The translations under genes were made by a program, and so were the position numbers. The notes beneath the pieces were generated by a model. That model was not told the origin of the DNA. It worked only from the letters and a program-made list of their open reading frames with translations, and made no database searches. Below, piece by piece: positions 60,908-64,000 of a DNA stretch of 64,000 nt. Positions within the stretch are counted from its first letter, which is position 1. The number at the start of each line of letters is the position of its first letter. Origin of the DNA: Bacillota bacterium (lineage in GTDB: Bacteria > Bacillota > UBA4882 > UBA8346); NCBI GenBank assembly GCA_023401925.1, contig JAEXDA010000077.1, positions 1-64,000 of the forward strand. Reading direction: 5' to 3'.

Positions 60908-62593
60908 TTGTTTAAAAGACTTATGGATTTCATTTTGAATCCCTTTAAAAAGCTGAAAGTGATATATCAAATATTAATCGTTATCGGAATTATGATTGTT
61001 TTTTCAGCTATTCAATGCCTGGTAGGAATTCATGTGATTCAGACATTGAGTAACAATTCGAAGATAGTTGTTGATAAGAGTATGAATTTAGTGAGCGGAT
61101 TAAATGTACTTCAAGAGGATTTTTTGGAACTTCAAACAGGTTACAGCAATGATGTCGCTAAAGCGGATAATACGATCCAAAGCTTATATAAATCTTCTTT
61201 AAAACTCATCATCGACTCTAAAATTGCGGAGATCAAAGGCATCGATCCAAATACTTTGAGAGGGCTTGAAGAAAAATATAAAACCGTCCAAGAGATTTTG
61301 GCCAGGCCGGTCAATATTGACAATTATAAAGAACTGGAAGGGGTTATGTTCCTAATCAAGCTGGGCTTGAAACAATCGAGTGAAGGGGTTGTAATATCGA
61401 CCTACACCACGATAACCGAGGGGAAAAACTTTTCGAATGCTGCAATGTTTTTTACGATTTTGCTGTTAATCATCGGTACGGTTTTAGCAATCGGATTGGG
61501 ATTTTTGATGGCATTTTCGATTTCCAGACCCTTAAATTCGGTAAAAATTATTGCCAACGCTTTGGCTGAGGGCGATCTGACACAAAACATATCTGCCAAA
61601 GGTTCCAGGGAAGTCGCCTTGGTGATGGAGAGCCTGAATAAAGGAATTGGCGGTCTACGGGTTTTGGTGGGGGATATTGACGAACACTCGAATACTTTGT
61701 TTACAGCGAGTCAGGAACTGAAAAATGCCTCAAACGATACCGGCCGGTCAGCGAATGAAGTGGCCCGGACTATGGGAGAACTGGCTAATGCCTCATCGGA
61801 AGAAGCGGAACAGGTCAATCAAACGGTTGAGAACATCAATTCTTTAGCCGGGATGGTACGTGAAGTTACCGATGAACTGAAAAACGTTTCAGATGATTCG
61901 AAAGATATCGCCCAGTCCGCCCGGCTTGGACAGAAAGTTGCTGCTGATGTTGCGGAAGGAATCGTAAATATCTACAATACCACCAAAGAAGTTGACGCGG
62001 TTATTGGCGAATTGGATAAAGCTTCGGAAAAGATTGGTGATATTACGACGATGATCGAGGGAATCGCCGAACAGACCTCTTTGCTCGCTTTGAACGCTTC
62101 CATTGAGGCTGCCCGTGCCGGTGAACACGGAAAAGGCTTTGCGGTAGTCGCCTCGGAGACCGGAAAGTTGGCCGACCAATCCAAACAGGCCACGCAGCTT
62201 ATTAATCAATTAATTGATCAGATGAGAAATTATATTAGCCACGCAGTTGATTCTATCAAAACTGAGATGTCAATGGTCGAAGCGGGGAAAAATATGGCGC
62301 TTGAAGCCACAGATACCTTTGAAGATATTTTCCGAAAATTGGGGGGGATTTTAGAGCGTATTGATACGGTGGCCTTATCCGCCAAAAAGATGGCGGCCCG
62401 GAATGAAAGCGTCATAACGGCTGTGACTAGTATAGCAGCTCTGAGTGAAGAGGGTATGGCCAGCACCGAGGAAGTTTCTGCGATTACGCAAGAACAGACT
62501 GCTGCGGTCGAAGAAGTTAATGCTCTGGCTGAAAACCTGGCGCAGATTTCCGCTGGATTGAAACAAAGTGTAACCAAATTCAGGATTGAATAA
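60908..62593 (+). CDS. Methyl-accepting chemotaxis protein
   Basis: A 561-residue chemoreceptor: membrane helix (about 16-40), a short helical extracytoplasmic sensor (40-175), second membrane helix (about 180-205), HAMP (about 205-260) and a signalling coiled coil with the hairpin tip EGIAEQTSLLALNASIEAARAGE and the flanking methylation helices. TTG 60908 follows AAGGAAGGAG; an ATG at 60878 has no good ribosome site. It is placed between the importer operon and the sulfatase in the same direction, so it may sense the loaded binding protein or substrate. Confidence 0.92.
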   Translation: MFKRLMDFILNPFKKLKVIYQILIVIGIMIVFSAIQCLVGIHVIQTLSNNSKIVVDKSMNLVSGLNVLQEDFLELQTGYSNDVAKADNTIQSLYKSSLKLIIDSKIAEIKGIDPNTLRGLEEKYKTVQEILARPVNIDNYKELEGVMFLIKLGLKQSSEGVVISTYTTITEGKNFSNAAMFFTILLLIIGTVLAIGLGFLMAFSISRPLNSVKIIANALAEGDLTQNISAKGSREVALVMESLNKGIGGLRVLVGDIDEHSNTLFTASQELKNASNDTGRSANEVARTMGELANASSEEAEQVNQTVENINSLAGMVREVTDELKNVSDDSKDIAQSARLGQKVAADVAEGIVNIYNTTKEVDAVIGELDKASEKIGDITTMIEGIAEQTSLLALNASIEAARAGEHGKGFAVVASETGKLADQSKQATQLINQLIDQMRNYISHAVDSIKTEMSMVEAGKNMALEATDTFEDIFRKLGGILERIDTVALSAKKMAARNESVITAVTSIAALSEEGMASTEEVSAITQEQTAAVEEVNALAENLAQISAGLKQSVTKFRIE

Positions 62594-62630
62594 GAAACAT
62601 ACTGACTTCAGTGGAGGATTGAAGCTAATC

Positions 62631-64000
62631 ATGACTAGTTTACAGAAGCCGAATTTTTTACTTATCAATGTTGATCAATGGCCGGGCAGTTATATGGGAT
62701 GCGCCGGTCATCCAGATGTACTGACTCCAACCTTGGATGAACTTTCTAAAGTGGGTGTACGCTTTACCAATGCTTACAGTGGGACTCCCGTTTGTATCCC
62801 TGCGCGGAGAGAGCTGATGACGGGGGCATGTGCGCGGGTTCACGGCGATCGCTGCTTTGATGAGACGTTGGAAATGCCGCAATTTCCTACTATGGCAGGA
62901 GTTTTCGCACAGTCGGGATATCAAACATATGCCGTTGGTAAACTCCATGTGTATCCACAGCGGGATAGAATCGGATTCGATGATGTGGTGCTTCTTGAGG
63001 AAGGCAGACATAAGGGCGGAATGGCCCAGGACGATTACGAGAGATTTCTTGCCAGAAAAGGTTATGCTGGACTCGAGTTTATGCATGGTATGTGTAATAA
63101 TAATTATCTTGCCCGTCCTTGGCATTTACCGGAAGAATGTCATCCAACCAATTGGATAACCTATCAAATGTGTGAAACGATCAAAAGACGCGACCCTAAA
63201 AGGCCGGCATTTTGGTATTTGTCATACAATCACCCCCATCCGCCGCTGGCTCCACTTAAAGATTATCTCGATATGTATTCTGATTGCGATGTGAGTATCC
63301 CCTATTGTGGTGAGTGGACCTCTGGCCGGGATCTTCCATCGGTGTACCAATTTTATCGCGGCATATATGATTTCGTTGATAATAACCGGAAACTGTCTTT
63401 AGCAAGAAAGGCATTTTATGCCCTTTGTACTCATATTGACCATCAAATCAGATTAGTAATCGGCACATTGAGAGAAGAAGGCGTATTGCAAAATACAGTC
63501 ATTGCATTTGTTTCTGATCATGGTGATATGCTCGGTAATCAGAAAATGTGGGGTAAAAATGTTTTTTATGAGGATTCTGCTAAAATCCCGTATCTGCTAA
63601 TTCCCTGCAAGGGGTACGAAGGATTAAAGCCCAATACAACGGATGATAGGTTGGTTGAATTGCGCGATATCATGCCAACATTTTTAGAGATGGCAGGAAT
63701 TGAAATACCGGAAAGCGTAGACGGGAGTTCTTTAATAAAAGAAGAGAAAAAGGATTACATCTATGGCGAGCTGTGGGAAGATATGCGGGCAACGAGGATG
63801 ATCAGATGGGGCGATTACAAACTCATTTATTGCCCGGCCAATAACATATCACAACTGTTTGACATCAAAAATGATCCGCAAGAGCTAAAGGACTTATCCG
63901 GAGAGCCTTCATATCAGAAGATTCGAAAGCAAATGGAAAGCATGCTGATTCAAAATTTATACGGCGGCGATGAAAAATGGGCTGTAAATGGTACCTTGGT
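62631..64000 (+). CDS. Sulfatase, Cys type (3' end outside the window)
   Basis: The frame is open to the window end (456 codons seen). Type I sulfatase fold: metal site NFLLINVDQWP with Asp15, catalytic motif PVCIPARRELMTG with Cys55 (C-x-P-x-R) to be converted to formylglycine, AVGKLHVYP, HPHPPLAP and a second metal site FVSDHGDMLGNQKMWGKN. No signal peptide at the start, so it acts in the cytoplasm unless a start further upstream is used. It hydrolyses sulfate esters, fitting the SsuABC-like importer upstream: imported sulfated compounds would be desulfated inside. Start 62631 has GGAGG 13 bases upstream. Confidence 0.92.
   Translation, partial: MTSLQKPNFLLINVDQWPGSYMGCAGHPDVLTPTLDELSKVGVRFTNAYSGTPVCIPARRELMTGACARVHGDRCFDETLEMPQFPTMAGVFAQSGYQTYAVGKLHVYPQRDRIGFDDVVLLEEGRHKGGMAQDDYERFLARKGYAGLEFMHGMCNNNYLARPWHLPEECHPTNWITYQMCETIKRRDPKRPAFWYLSYNHPHPPLAPLKDYLDMYSDCDVSIPYCGEWTSGRDLPSVYQFYRGIYDFVDNNRKLSLARKAFYALCTHIDHQIRLVIGTLREEGVLQNTVIAFVSDHGDMLGNQKMWGKNVFYEDSAKIPYLLIPCKGYEGLKPNTTDDRLVELRDIMPTFLEMAGIEIPESVDGSSLIKEEKKDYIYGELWEDMRATRMIRWGDYKLIYCPANNISQLFDIKNDPQELKDLSGEPSYQKIRKQMESMLIQNLYGGDEKWAVNGTL

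Overview
The window reads as chromosome of an endospore-forming member of the Bacillota (moderately AT-rich, strong AAGGAGG-type ribosome binding sites). It carries spoVB/murJ-, spoIID-, yabP-, yabQ- and sleB-type genes. It also carries a signal-peptide-bearing beta-barrel protein ending in Trp and a TolB-like propeller, and none of its five ABC substrate-binding proteins has a lipobox cysteine. Together these suggest a spore-former with an outer membrane, as described for Limnochordia/Hydrogenispora-like lineages; that placement is inference. There is no rRNA, no CRISPR array and no prophage.

Layout. 1-3.2 kb: a structured-RNA candidate at the left edge, CorA, UppP, and a small membrane protein behind an attenuator-like leader on the minus strand. 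3.2-7 kb: a TPR-SpoIID protein and a DDE transposase that has lost its catalytic Glu. 7.1-12.5 kb: a sporulation/cell-wall cluster (SpoVB/MurJ, MazG, SpoIID lipoprotein, YabP, lytic transglycosylase, YabQ), a rearranged version of the Bacillus yabM-N-P-Q region. 12.5-18 kb: LacI regulator and cellobiose phosphorylase (minus), then the porin-like gene behind a promoter overlapped by a LacI-type operator. 18.3-27.8 kb: TolB-like protein, then a CUT1 sugar transporter (two permeases, two binding proteins, no ATPase) bracketed by a histidine kinase and a NarL-type regulator. 27.8-32.6 kb: tRNA-Thr(CGU), tRNA-Gly(CCC), ferredoxin, YqeY, SleB, a CheC-like protein, endonuclease III and a membrane-anchored HEIGH metallopeptidase. 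32.7-42.5 kb: a YesM/YesN two-component pair followed by a YtfQRT-YjfF-type sugar importer and a second YtfQ paralogue. 42.7-48.9 kb: two paralogous secreted helical proteins of unknown function, a drug/metabolite transporter, phosphoglucomutase, a nonsense-interrupted P5C-reductase-like gene and bacteriohemerythrin. 49-51.5 kb: a Family 2A encapsulin with its cysteine desulfurase cargo. 51.8-64 kb: GntR regulator and an IlvD/Edd dehydratase, then LacI, a triple operator, a long leader, a two-permease two-ATPase SsuABC-like importer, a chemoreceptor and a Cys-type sulfatase cut by the window end.

How the genes work together. Cellobiose phosphorylase makes glucose 1-phosphate, which the phosphoglucomutase can convert to glucose 6-phosphate. 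The three importers each have dedicated regulators, giving a saccharolytic, plant-polymer-type lifestyle. The right-hand locus looks like uptake and desulfation of a sulfated or sulfonated compound. The encapsulin pair implies a sulfur-handling nanocompartment. Two kinds of non-coding dispersed element occur twice each: a two-hairpin repeat of about 106 bp and a MITE-like element with GAGGCTGTCGCAAAA-type ends.
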